Shown piece after piece: positions 1 to 5,508 of a stretch of DNA of 5,508 nt. This DNA comes from Verrucomicrobiota bacterium (lineage in GTDB: Bacteria > Verrucomicrobiota > Verrucomicrobiia > Verrucomicrobiales > DEV007), in NCBI GenBank assembly GCA_020630835.1, contig JAHDIL010000146.1, positions 1 to 5,508 on the forward strand, in the 5' to 3' direction. Below the pieces are notes generated by a model. That model was not told the DNA's origin. It saw nothing but the letters and a program-made list of their open reading frames with translations, and made no database searches. The position numbers and the translations under genes were made by a program. The first letter of the stretch is position 1, and each line of letters begins with the position of its first letter.

Positions 1-1223
1 AGGATGCAGTAGAAGGTTTTCTTACGTCTTTGGCCTCTCTGGAGGCGCTCGAAATTCAAGTAGCCAATGAGTCCGCCCTCTCCATCCCCTCGCCACTCCC
101 GCCAGGCTCGGCAGTCATTTCGCTTCGCCCCCTTGGACTAGAACGCCCCATCCAGATTTATCTCCAGACGCGTCCCGAAAGCGGCAAGGCAACAAAAAGA
201 GACCCTCTAGCACCTACCCAGGTCGAGGCCAGAGCGTCGGATCGCCCAGGGACTTTCCAGCTGCAGACAAACTTTATCGCTCAACTTCCCGCGCAGTTAG
301 CAGCTTTTCGTGATCGCTCTCTTGGCAAGCTGTCGCTAGTAGACCTGTCGCAAATCACGATTCAGAGCCGCCTTGATCCGCCGATCATAATGCTCGCCCA
401 GCGCAAATCCGACCGCATCGGCTGGGGCGTCCGCCTAAACAACGAGCTGGAGCGTGCCAATGTCCCTGCCATACAAGCTCTGGTCGAGGGCTTCAATGAT
501 TCAGAGGTGGTTCGCTTTATCGATGATCCGCAGGAAGACCTTGCTGCATTTGGACTGGAACCACCTTCTCGCCGTATCACTTTCGAATCACAGATCCCCA
601 ATCCTAAAGCTCAGGGTGGTCTGCAGTCTGTCACAACCGTCCTAAACCTCGGCTTGAAAGATTCGGATGAAGGACAGCGCCTCTTTGCGAACTTTGCCGG
701 GCAAAAGCAAATCTCAGAGCTTGACCCTACCTTTCTAAACTTCGTCCCATCGCATCCTATCAAGTGGAAATCGCTTAACGTGTTTTCATTCTCGTCCTCT
801 CGCCTAGTGAAAATCGATCGAGAGGTATCGAGCCGTGAAACACTCAGCCTCACCTATGACCGACGCCTGGATAGCTGGTCGGCAGAGCGGGACGGGCTCG
901 ATGCGACTAATTTCCTCGATCGAGGATCACTCACGGGGTTCCGAGACCGACTGTCCTCTCTCACTGCGACAACTTGGCTATTGCGGCAGCAAGGAGCCTT
1001 TGAGGCCCTACAAACTCCAACCGCAACGATCAAGGTAACCGTGCTGGAGCGAGATATCGCCCTTGGACAATCGGCGGAGAAAAAATACGAGTTACGCTTT
1101 GCCCCTACCCCTTCGGGCCGGAGCTATTTTTGCCGCATTGATGAAAGCCCCGATCTTTTCACCGTATCGAGTGATCTCTATCGCGATCTTACTGTGCCGC
1201 TAACACAGAGCTCAGGACAATAA
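1..1223 (+). CDS. DUF4340 domain-containing protein, 3' part (5' end outside window)
   Basis: The reading frame is open from the first complete codon (nt 3) to TAA at 1221-1223, giving 406 residues with no start of its own. The TTG at nt 30 is in frame, but the coding pattern continues upstream of it, so this is a 5'-truncated gene. The sequence shows repeated modules typical of DUF4340: a beta-rich stretch starting FRDRSL (about residue 102), a tryptophan (GW, 140-141), a helix ending LVEGF, then a DLAAFGLEPP turn (about 179-188). A second copy starts PIKWKSLNVF (about 252) and runs to the C-terminus; the tail of an earlier copy opens the window. In known genomes DUF4340 proteins usually follow GldG-like and ABC-2 permease genes and are thought to act at the cell envelope. 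That role is inferred here because no neighbour is visible. The family call is fairly sure, the function is not. Confidence 0.75.
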   Translation, partial: DAVEGFLTSLASLEALEIQVANESALSIPSPLPPGSAVISLRPLGLERPIQIYLQTRPESGKATKRDPLAPTQVEARASDRPGTFQLQTNFIAQLPAQLAAFRDRSLGKLSLVDLSQITIQSRLDPPIIMLAQRKSDRIGWGVRLNNELERANVPAIQALVEGFNDSEVVRFIDDPQEDLAAFGLEPPSRRITFESQIPNPKAQGGLQSVTTVLNLGLKDSDEGQRLFANFAGQKQISELDPTFLNFVPSHPIKWKSLNVFSFSSSRLVKIDREVSSRETLSLTYDRRLDSWSAERDGLDATNFLDRGSLTGFRDRLSSLTATTWLLRQQGAFEALQTPTATIKVTVLERDIALGQSAEKKYELRFAPTPSGRSYFCRIDESPDLFTVSSDLYRDLTVPLTQSSGQ

Positions 1224-1253
1224 ATAGTTCCTATATCGCCCGCATCAGGGCAC

Positions 1254-1294
1254 AAAAAAACCCTCAACCGTTGTGACAGCGAGGGTTGCTTTTA
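1254..1294. terminator. Intrinsic terminator between convergent genes, strongest for rpsT
   Basis: A perfect 7-bp stem pairs AACCCTC (1259-1265) with GAGGGTT (1281-1287). An inner GTTG/CAGC pairing (1270-1273 with 1277-1280) closes a TGA loop, leaving AACC as a bulge. Read on the minus strand, the stem runs into seven T residues (1254-1260 are all A on the plus strand), a classic rho-independent signal about 27 nt after the rpsT stop. Read on the plus strand, the tail is only GCTTTTA, so termination of the DUF4340 transcript is weaker but plausible. It fills the 91-nt gap between the two convergent genes. Confidence 0.85.
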
Positions 1295-1314
1295 TCAATC
1301 AACGATGAACCTCA

Positions 1315-1584
1315 CTAGGCAGCGCTCAGCGAGTTGACTTGAGCAGCCACGCGACTCTTGAGGCGGCTAGCTGTGTTCTTGTGAATCACTCCGCGCTTGG
1401 CAGCCTTATCGGCAGCAGAAGAGAAATGACTGTAGGCCTCTTTGGCTTTTTCAAGATCCTTAGCCTCAACAGCGGCAAGAACGTGCTTGCGAAAAGTCTT
1501 GATTCGAGACTTAGCTGCGCGGTTGCGTTCCGTGCGAACAACTGTCTGACGTGCTCGTTTGCGGGCGGATGCAGAGTTAGCCAT
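1315..1584 (-). CDS. rpsT: 30S ribosomal protein S20 (bS20)
   Basis: This 89-residue, very basic protein begins MANSASARKRARQ and continues with TERNRAAKSRIKTFRKHV, the family hallmark: Lys/Arg-rich helices that bind 16S rRNA in the body of the small subunit. The end matches too, with GVIHKNTASRLKSRVAAQV corresponding to the conserved GxIHKNxAxRxKSRL segment. Length is normal for S20 (about 85-90 residues). ATG at 1582-1584 is the natural start because MANS begins the family alignment. No Shine-Dalgarno motif is visible: the bases just upstream read AAAACTTTTCTTC on the coding strand. The gene has its own promoter (1637-1664) and a strong terminator, so it can be expressed alone, although read-through from the L,D-transpeptidase gene 69 nt upstream is also possible. 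Escherichia coli S20 represses its own translation; nothing here proves that. Confidence 0.97.
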   Translation of the reverse strand: MANSASARKRARQTVVRTERNRAAKSRIKTFRKHVLAAVEAKDLEKAKEAYSHFSSAADKAAKRGVIHKNTASRLKSRVAAQVNSLSAA

Positions 1585-1636
1585 GAAGAAAAGTTTTTAG
1601 AATTGTTGATTGCTCCCCGCGTCGGCAGGGGCGCGG

Positions 1637-1664
1637 AATATAGTCGGTCGTTTTTATTCGTCAA
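1637..1664 (-). promoter_or_regulatory. Sigma-70-type promoter of rpsT, overlapping the end of the upstream gene
   Basis: On the minus strand, TTGACG (1664-1659) is followed after 16 bp by TATATT (1642-1637): five of six and five of six matches to the -35 and -10 consensus. The expected transcription start is near 1630, giving a leader of about 46 nt before the rpsT ATG. The -35 box lies inside the last codons of the L,D-transpeptidase gene (...CTT GAC GAA TAA). The bases just after the -10 box are almost all G or C (CCGCGCCCC), the kind of discriminator linked to growth-rate and stringent control at ribosomal promoters in other bacteria. The promoter is seen in sequence; the regulation is inference. 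Confidence 0.75.
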
Positions 1665-2520
1665 GTTCAATGTGGGGTATCTCCCGCAGCTCGAGATAGG
1701 CAGGCTGGAAACCCGCTGCCTCCAGAGCCTGCTTCGTGACGGGCTCAGCTGGCGCGCTGGCCGGCAAATCACCGCCCTCTTGCTGGTCGAGAGCCTGGAT
1801 CACAGGGACGCCTGGGGCGACTTCGCTCGGCCGTGGCACAGGCAGGCTGGTTTTTATTGGACTAGCGGGCCGCAACGGCTCTGGTATCACTGTCCCGGGA
1901 GAACTTGGTTTCTTCCGAATTACAGGAGCTTTGTCCTCCTCGGACCTCTGGGCTCCTCCGCTCAAGTGAGAAAGGCGGTTTTTTGACACATAGACGATGG
2001 CCCCTTTGTCCACTCTCCGAAAAAGGTCGATAACATCCTTCGACTTCATACGGATGCAGCCATAGCTCACAGGCTTGCCTATATGGCGCTCGGCAGCAGT
2101 CCCATGAATATAGACGCAGCGAGAAAACGTATTGCTGTTTCGCTTCTCTAGCCCCTTAAGCCGCAGGATACGTGAGACGATAGGATCGCGACCACCGCTA
2201 TCAGGCTTTACGATTTGGCCTGTCCACTTGCGGCTTTTGAAGACAGCTCCGCTTGGCTTTCCTCGGCCGATTTTTTCGACTACTTCCATCTTCCCTAGGG
2301 GCGTTTTGTAGCTGCCCTTCGTATTGCCCAATCCAAATTTGGACGTCGAGATGGGGTAGGTCTTCGAGAGGATCCCTTTTTTATACAGGGCAATTTTCTG
2401 CATCGGAACCGACACCTCCATCGACTGAGAATATTGCTTGTGAGACGCCGACGGGACTGAACACTGCGTCAGCAAGAGAGGCAGCAATAGAAAAGAGACG
2501 CTGAGAAGATACCGATTCAT
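1654..2520 (-). CDS. L,D-transpeptidase (YkuD family), predicted lipoprotein with proline-rich tail
   Basis: The 288-residue product starts with a short basic end and a leucine-rich core (residues 4-17) ending LLTQC, which suggests signal peptidase II cleavage before Cys20. Gln at -1 is unusual for a lipobox, so the lipoprotein call is likely but not certain. Residues 37-180 form a YkuD catalytic domain: KTPLG at 72-76, YIHG with His139, and the active-site signature SYGCIRM at 152-158 with nucleophile Cys155 and Arg157. Such enzymes form or exchange meso-diaminopimelate cross-links in peptidoglycan, or attach proteins to it, in the periplasm. After the domain comes a roughly 105-residue tail rich in Pro, Ala and acidic residues (184-288), probably flexible. 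Start ATG at 2518-2520 fits the signal peptide; no Shine-Dalgarno is seen. The gene is divergent from the exported protein gene at 2713. Which reaction it performs cannot be told from sequence. Confidence 0.92.
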   Translation of the reverse strand: MNRYLLSVSFLLLPLLLTQCSVPSASHKQYSQSMEVSVPMQKIALYKKGILSKTYPISTSKFGLGNTKGSYKTPLGKMEVVEKIGRGKPSGAVFKSRKWTGQIVKPDSGGRDPIVSRILRLKGLEKRNSNTFSRCVYIHGTAAERHIGKPVSYGCIRMKSKDVIDLFRRVDKGAIVYVSKNRLSHLSGGAQRSEEDKAPVIRKKPSSPGTVIPEPLRPASPIKTSLPVPRPSEVAPGVPVIQALDQQEGGDLPASAPAEPVTKQALEAAGFQPAYLELREIPHIELDE

Positions 2521-2550
2521 CTAGCCAGAAACGTTAAAAGGTTAAAAATT

Positions 2551-2580
2551 TTAGAAAAACACTCTGAGGCCTGCTAATAT
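2551..2580 (+). promoter_or_regulatory. Weak candidate promoter for the exported-protein gene
   Basis: On the plus strand, TTAGAA (2551-2556) and TAATAT (2575-2580) are 18 bp apart, with three of six and four of six consensus matches. It overlaps the opposing promoter, as is common between divergent genes. The spacer 2521-2649 is so AT-rich that other -10-like hexamers occur (for example TATAAA at 2580-2585), so the exact site is uncertain. A start here would leave a leader of more than 100 nt before the ATG at 2713. Confidence 0.25.
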
Positions 2581-2603
2581 ATAAAAGATTTTTAAAAAAT
2601 CAA
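2576..2603 (-). promoter_or_regulatory. Predicted sigma-70-type promoter of the L,D-transpeptidase gene
   Basis: On the minus strand, TTGATT (2603-2598) and TATATT (2581-2576) are separated by 16 bp, the same spacing and -10 box as the rpsT promoter. The expected start is near 2569, giving a leader of about 50 nt that is rich in A and T. The spacer contains a 15-nt perfect palindrome, GATTTTT-A-AAAAATC (2587-2601), which reaches into the -35 box. It may only reflect AT-richness, or it could be a binding site. Confidence 0.6.
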
Positions 2604-2712
2604 CACATCCTAAACATCTTAATGATTGTTTAAATTTTTTTCGTAGACGATGCCTCCGAAACGTCTTTTTCTTCGAGTAGCTCAACCTGTTGTCACTGTT
2701 TTCCACCCGACC

Positions 2713-3579
2713 ATGATTTCTCGCGACTTTTTCCCTTTAGGTCTTTCGCTCGCCCTTGCCCTTTGGTTTGCTCCAGCTGCCTCAGCACAGGACATTCCTG
2801 ATTACTTATTAGAAGACGAGCATGTGCGTGAAGAATTCGGCGTCAACGATTTCACGACTCCCTCTATCGAGTTGATATTTGCTGACCTAAGAGCTTTGCG
2901 CCCTCTCCCCTATGAGGCACTGCGGCGTGAACTACCGGAAGGAACGACCATGGATCGGATCAGCCTAGCGCTGACGGCAGGGACTTTGATTGCTGATGGA
3001 TTCCATGCGGTGGAAGGTGAGCAACTACTCGATCTCGAGCCAGTAGGGCGCTCTCTGCTGAAACATGCTAAAGCGCTCGGCTCCGGAGTGCAGGTTTCTG
3101 CCAACTTGAAAAGCCTAATCGAGAAAGCGGCCGACAATGATTGGGAATCTCTACGAAAGGAACTCTCCAAAACACAACGCGATGTGGAGAAAGAAATGGT
3201 GCTACTGCGGGATGTCGATGTGGCGAACCTCCTAAGTTTAGGAGGTTGGCTCCGTGCTTTCGAAATAGGCTGCGCCGCCTCGTTGGAACCCTACGATGTA
3301 AACAAAGCCAAGCTCCTGGGCAGGCCTGAGGTGCTAGATTACTTTGTCGTCACAGCGGATACCCTGAAAGCTCGTATGCCGGAAAATCAAACTCTCCTGC
3401 AGATCAACGAAGGCCTCGCTGCCATGCGAAAACTCATCGAGCTTCCAGAGGACCGCGTGTTGACTGAGGCGGAAATCGTCGAAATGGGAACAATGACCGG
3501 CAGTATCATCGAGGTAGCAACCGGCCGTGCGAAGCCCATTCCTGACGACGAAATAGAGGGCGAAAATGGAGATCAATAA
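2713..3579 (+). CDS. Exported helical protein of unknown function
   Basis: I do not recognise this family. From ATG 2713 the product is 288 residues. It opens with MISRDFF, a hydrophobic core (PLGLSLALALWFAP) and a signal peptidase I site AASA|QD, so cleavage falls after residue 25. An in-frame ATG at 2650 would add 21 residues before the signal peptide. I prefer 2713 because it gives a standard signal peptide, although neither start has a Shine-Dalgarno motif. The mature part is mostly predicted amphipathic helix with many Leu, Glu and Lys residues, a WESLRKELSKTQRDVEKEMV stretch that could form a short coiled coil, and an acidic tail (PDDEIEGENGD). There is one cysteine (in EIGCAAS) and no metal-binding or catalytic signature that I can see. 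It is likely periplasmic. It stands alone, divergent from the L,D-transpeptidase gene and 269 nt before recN, so context gives little clue to function. Confidence 0.8.
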   Translation: MISRDFFPLGLSLALALWFAPAASAQDIPDYLLEDEHVREEFGVNDFTTPSIELIFADLRALRPLPYEALRRELPEGTTMDRISLALTAGTLIADGFHAVEGEQLLDLEPVGRSLLKHAKALGSGVQVSANLKSLIEKAADNDWESLRKELSKTQRDVEKEMVLLRDVDVANLLSLGGWLRAFEIGCAASLEPYDVNKAKLLGRPEVLDYFVVTADTLKARMPENQTLLQINEGLAAMRKLIELPEDRVLTEAEIVEMGTMTGSIIEVATGRAKPIPDDEIEGENGDQ

Positions 3580-3763
3580 ATCTCGAGCCCCCTCTTTTCT
3601 ATCTCCTCAATAACGCTCTAGAGGTGCGAGGGATGGATGTCTGCCTCCTGAGTCAGGAGCTATGGCCTGCAGTCCTTTCGCAAGCCCGATGCCCCTAGGT
3701 GTAGGAGGCCTTGGCATGATTTAAGGTGTATTTGATTTCGAAGAACCAAGAGAATGTGAATGT
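3580..3763. other. Non-coding spacer with several inverted repeats, no terminator recognised
   Basis: No credible gene lies here. Visible structures are the 8-bp palindrome CTCTAGAG (3616-3623), the 15-nt near-perfect palindrome CTCCTGA-G-TCAGGAG (3645-3659), and a GC-richer stretch at 3662-3717 where ATGGCCT can pair with AGGCC and ATGCC with GGCAT. None is followed by a T-run, so I cannot assign a terminator for the upstream gene, though the 3645-3659 hairpin could stabilise an mRNA end. It does not resemble a tRNA: there is no GTTCGA-type T-arm. Confidence 0.4.
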
Positions 3764-3783
3764 AACGTGTTCAAAAAATCAAT

Positions 3784-3789
3784 TATAAA
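3784..3789 (+). promoter_or_regulatory. Candidate -10 element of recN
   Basis: TATAAA (3784-3789) matches the -10 consensus at five of six positions and lies about 60 nt before the recN ATG, in an AT-rich stretch. No good -35 hexamer stands 16-18 bp upstream; the best placed is TGTAAC (3761-3766), with few matches. Weak -35 boxes are common at damage-inducible promoters. If used, transcription starts near 3796 and the LexA-like box at 3816-3829 lies just downstream of the start. Confidence 0.35.
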
Positions 3790-3815
3790 ACTTGCTGTTC
3801 GCAAATACTCTATTA

Positions 3816-3829
3816 AGTTCGTGCGAACA
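3816..3829 (+). promoter_or_regulatory. Predicted LexA (SOS) operator upstream of recN
   Basis: AGTTC-GTGC-GAACA matches nine of ten specified bases of TGTTC-N4-GAACA, the LexA-binding motif reported for Verrucomicrobia. It ends 19 nt before the recN ATG. RecN is an SOS-induced gene in many bacteria, so the position and target gene agree. Extra TGTTC half-sites lie at 3768-3772 and 3796-3800. The match is direct; that LexA binds here is inference and depends on the organism being a verrucomicrobium, for which this box is itself part of the evidence. Confidence 0.65.
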
Positions 3830-3848
3830 CGTTTTATTTTTCCTTATC

Positions 3849-5508
3849 ATGCTCACCGAAATTTCCATAAAAAACTTAGGCCTTGTAGATCATTTGCGGT
3901 GGCATCTCGACCGCGGGCTTATTTGTGTGACGGGACAAACTGGAGCGGGCAAATCCATGATTGTGGGTGCTTTAAAACTCATCGTCGGGGAGCGGGCTGA
4001 TGCCACTCTCGTCCGCCGTGGGTCTGCAAACTGTGAGGTAGTGGCCACCTTCGATCTGAATGGATCTTCAAAACAGCTAGCCAGCATCAATGAGCTCCTT
4101 GAGGAAAGTGGTATCTCCCCCTGTGAGGACGGCCTACTGATGATCAAACGGGAGATCGGTTCCAAAAATAGGCAATATGCCAACTGCAGTCCCTGCACGG
4201 TAACGCTCCTGCGCAAGTTGGGAGAGCACCTAGTTGATCTACATGGACCTCACGAGCATCAGAAACTGCTATCCCAGGACAACCAACTGCGCATGCTGGA
4301 TGCCTATGCTCGAAACCAGAAGGAAAAAGACGCTTATCTAAAAGCTTATGCTGATTGGACCCAGGCACAAAGGGATCTGGAGCACTTCCAGCGCGCGCAG
4401 AGTCTCTCAGGAGCCGAAGTTGAGCTACTTCGTTATCAGGTGGAAGAGATCGATGCTGCCGCCTTAAACACAAACACTCATGAGCAGACGGAACTGGCCT
4501 ACCGGCGGGCGCAGAATGGAACCCGTCTGGGGCAGCGCGCTTCGGATGCCATGAATGCACTTAGCTCAGCCACTGCGGCTCTCGCAGATGTCTCAAGGCA
4601 TGTTTCGCAATTGCACAACTCTGGCGAAGGCGACGCGGAAGTCCTTCACTGGATGGAAGATGTCGACTCCGCAACTGCTCAATTAGGAGAACTCGAACAG
4701 AGTCTCCAGGACTATCGTTCGACTCTGGAAATTGCTCCTGATGAAATGCTCCGCTTGGAGGAGGAAATCGAGACCTTTGACAATTTGAGCAGAAAGTATG
4801 GAGCCTCTGTAGAAGACATTTTAGCATTTGCCTCCGAGGCTCGAACGCGCCTAGACCGTGCAGAAGGCCGTGAGGATGAAGAAGCCGCTATCCAGGAGAA
4901 AATCCGCAAAGCAGAAGCAAATTTACGTGCGAAAGGAGAGAAGCTCAGTCAGACTCGACACAAAGCAGGGCCGAAGCTCAGTAAGGCCGTGGCGCTGCAC
5001 CTGAAAGACCTCGGCTTTCATCAAGCCTTGTTTCAGGTCGTTTGGGAGGACCTCGCCACCCCGTCCTCTGGAGGCACGGAAAAAGTGGACTTCCTTTTCG
5101 GCCCGAACCCTGGAGAGCCGATGCAACCGCTACGGTTAGTAGCCTCAAGCGGGGAAATCGCGCGTCTCATGCTTGCCATCAAAAGCGCATTAGCGAAGCA
5201 AGATGACACCGCATTGCTCGTCTTTGATGAGATCGATGCCAACGTCGGTGGCGAGATCGCTGCTGTCGTAGGCGAGAAGCTGGATGCTCTCGGCAAAGAT
5301 CGGCAAATTCTTGCTATCACCCATATGCCCCAAGTTGCTTCCCGCTCTGACCAACACTTCGTGGTCGAAAAGAAAGTCGTTAAGCAGCAAACCACCTGCA
5401 GTTTGCGCCTAATGGAAGGGGAAGAGCGTCTGACCGAACTCGCTCGCATGCTTGGTGGCGTTTCCGCACAGACTAAGGCGCTGGCGGCTTCGCTCGCCTC
5501 GGCGCCCT
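3849..5508 (+). CDS. recN: DNA repair protein RecN, 3' end cut by window edge
   Basis: From ATG 3849 the frame is open to the window end: 553 residues, against about 550-570 for RecN, so only a few codons are missing. RecN is an SMC-like ATPase acting at DNA double-strand breaks. The N-terminal head has MLTEISIKNLGLVDHL and Walker A GQTGAGKS (29-36, Lys35), then VGERAD and DLHGPHEHQ (130-138). A helical and coiled-coil middle (about 150-410) has the RecN-typical YQVEEIDAA. The C-terminal head carries the ABC signature ASSGEIARLML (432 on; Ser433-Ser434-Gly435-Glu436), Walker B LLVFDEID (456-463), the H-loop ITHMPQVA with His492, and ELARMLGG. Departures from the usual sequence are GQTG for GETG, HGPHEHQ for HGQHEHQ, SSGE for SGGE, and a CSPC at 113-116. 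The catalytic Lys, Asp-Glu and His are intact, so it is probably active. There is no Shine-Dalgarno; a LexA-like box precedes it. Confidence 0.95.
   Translation, partial: MLTEISIKNLGLVDHLRWHLDRGLICVTGQTGAGKSMIVGALKLIVGERADATLVRRGSANCEVVATFDLNGSSKQLASINELLEESGISPCEDGLLMIKREIGSKNRQYANCSPCTVTLLRKLGEHLVDLHGPHEHQKLLSQDNQLRMLDAYARNQKEKDAYLKAYADWTQAQRDLEHFQRAQSLSGAEVELLRYQVEEIDAAALNTNTHEQTELAYRRAQNGTRLGQRASDAMNALSSATAALADVSRHVSQLHNSGEGDAEVLHWMEDVDSATAQLGELEQSLQDYRSTLEIAPDEMLRLEEEIETFDNLSRKYGASVEDILAFASEARTRLDRAEGREDEEAAIQEKIRKAEANLRAKGEKLSQTRHKAGPKLSKAVALHLKDLGFHQALFQVVWEDLATPSSGGTEKVDFLFGPNPGEPMQPLRLVASSGEIARLMLAIKSALAKQDDTALLVFDEIDANVGGEIAAVVGEKLDALGKDRQILAITHMPQVASRSDQHFVVEKKVVKQQTTCSLRLMEGEERLTELARMLGGVSAQTKALAASLASAP

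Larger units (their letters stand above)
3764..3833. repeat. 9-bp inverted repeat bracketing the recN promoter region
   Basis: AACGTGTTC (3764-3772) is the exact reverse complement of GAACACGTT (3825-3833), with 52 bp between the arms. The right arm overlaps the downstream half of the LexA-like box. A second pair, GTTCGCA (3797-3803) and TGCGAAC (3822-3828), lies nested inside and could form a hairpin with an 18-nt loop. The candidate -10 element sits between the outer arms. Confidence 0.6.

Noticed and set aside
30..32. TTG as the start of the DUF4340 protein
   Set aside because: The frame continues upstream to the window edge with the same module pattern (DAVEGFLTSLASL), so this is an internal leucine codon.
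1339..1986. 215-codon open frame on the plus strand, and a 128-codon frame on the minus strand at 1386-1772
   Set aside because: Both overlap rpsT and the L,D-transpeptidase gene in other frames, and their translations show no domain or composition typical of a real protein.
2650..2712. Upstream ATG as start of the exported protein
   Set aside because: It would put 21 extra residues before an otherwise standard signal peptide, and has no ribosome-binding motif to favour it. It is not excluded.
3661..3720. tRNA-like fold in the spacer
   Set aside because: There is no T-arm GTTCGA motif, no acceptor stem pairing of proper length, and no CCA end.
3797..3840. Hairpin GTTCGCA/TGCGAAC followed by a T-rich run, read as a terminator
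   Set aside because: The loop is 18 nt, the T-run is interrupted, and it sits just before the recN start. An operator explains the symmetry better, though attenuation cannot be excluded.
3767..4000. 77-codon plus-strand frame beginning MFKKSIIKLAV
   Set aside because: Its Lys-rich start is a product of the AT-rich recN leader and the rest overlaps recN in the wrong frame. The start codon lies in the control region.
4144..5449. Several minus-strand open frames of 65-138 codons
   Set aside because: All lie within recN, whose translation matches RecN motifs throughout. The antisense products are Ser/Arg-rich as expected of shadows.

Overview
The window looks like chromosomal housekeeping DNA from a Gram-negative bacterium. 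My best guess is a member of the Verrucomicrobiota, probably class Opitutae. The support is indirect: a DUF4340-type repeat protein, a large lipoprotein-like YkuD enzyme, and a near-consensus copy of the verrucomicrobial LexA operator (TGTTC-N4-GAACA) in front of recN. Base composition is near balanced in the genes, with AT-rich spacers. I see no IS elements, CRISPR arrays, tRNA or rRNA genes, or prophage genes.

Layout. (1) nt 1-1223, plus strand: the 3' part of a DUF4340-family protein whose start lies outside the window. (2) nt 1254-1294: a hairpin terminator between convergent genes. (3) nt 1315-1584, minus strand: rpsT (ribosomal protein bS20), with a good sigma-70-type promoter whose -35 box lies inside the last codons of the next gene. 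(4) nt 1654-2520, minus strand: an L,D-transpeptidase (YkuD) lipoprotein with a long proline-rich tail, preceded by its own promoter. (5) nt 2521-2712: an AT-rich divergent promoter region. (6) nt 2713-3579 (possibly from 2650), plus strand: an exported, mostly helical protein of unknown function. (7) nt 3580-3848: a non-coding spacer with several inverted repeats, ending in the recN control region. (8) nt 3849-5508, plus strand: recN, which runs off the right edge only a few codons before its expected end. This frame has no stop codon inside the window.

The genes do not form one pathway. rpsT is translation, the YkuD enzyme acts on cell-wall peptidoglycan, recN repairs double-strand breaks, and the DUF4340 protein is probably an accessory of a GldG-like ABC export system encoded upstream. 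The most informative regulatory signal is the LexA-like box 20 nt before recN. It sits in a larger inverted repeat that brackets a candidate -10 element. I did not find a convincing undescribed multi-gene system. The best leads are the recN control region, unusual ATPase motifs in RecN, and the unknown exported protein.
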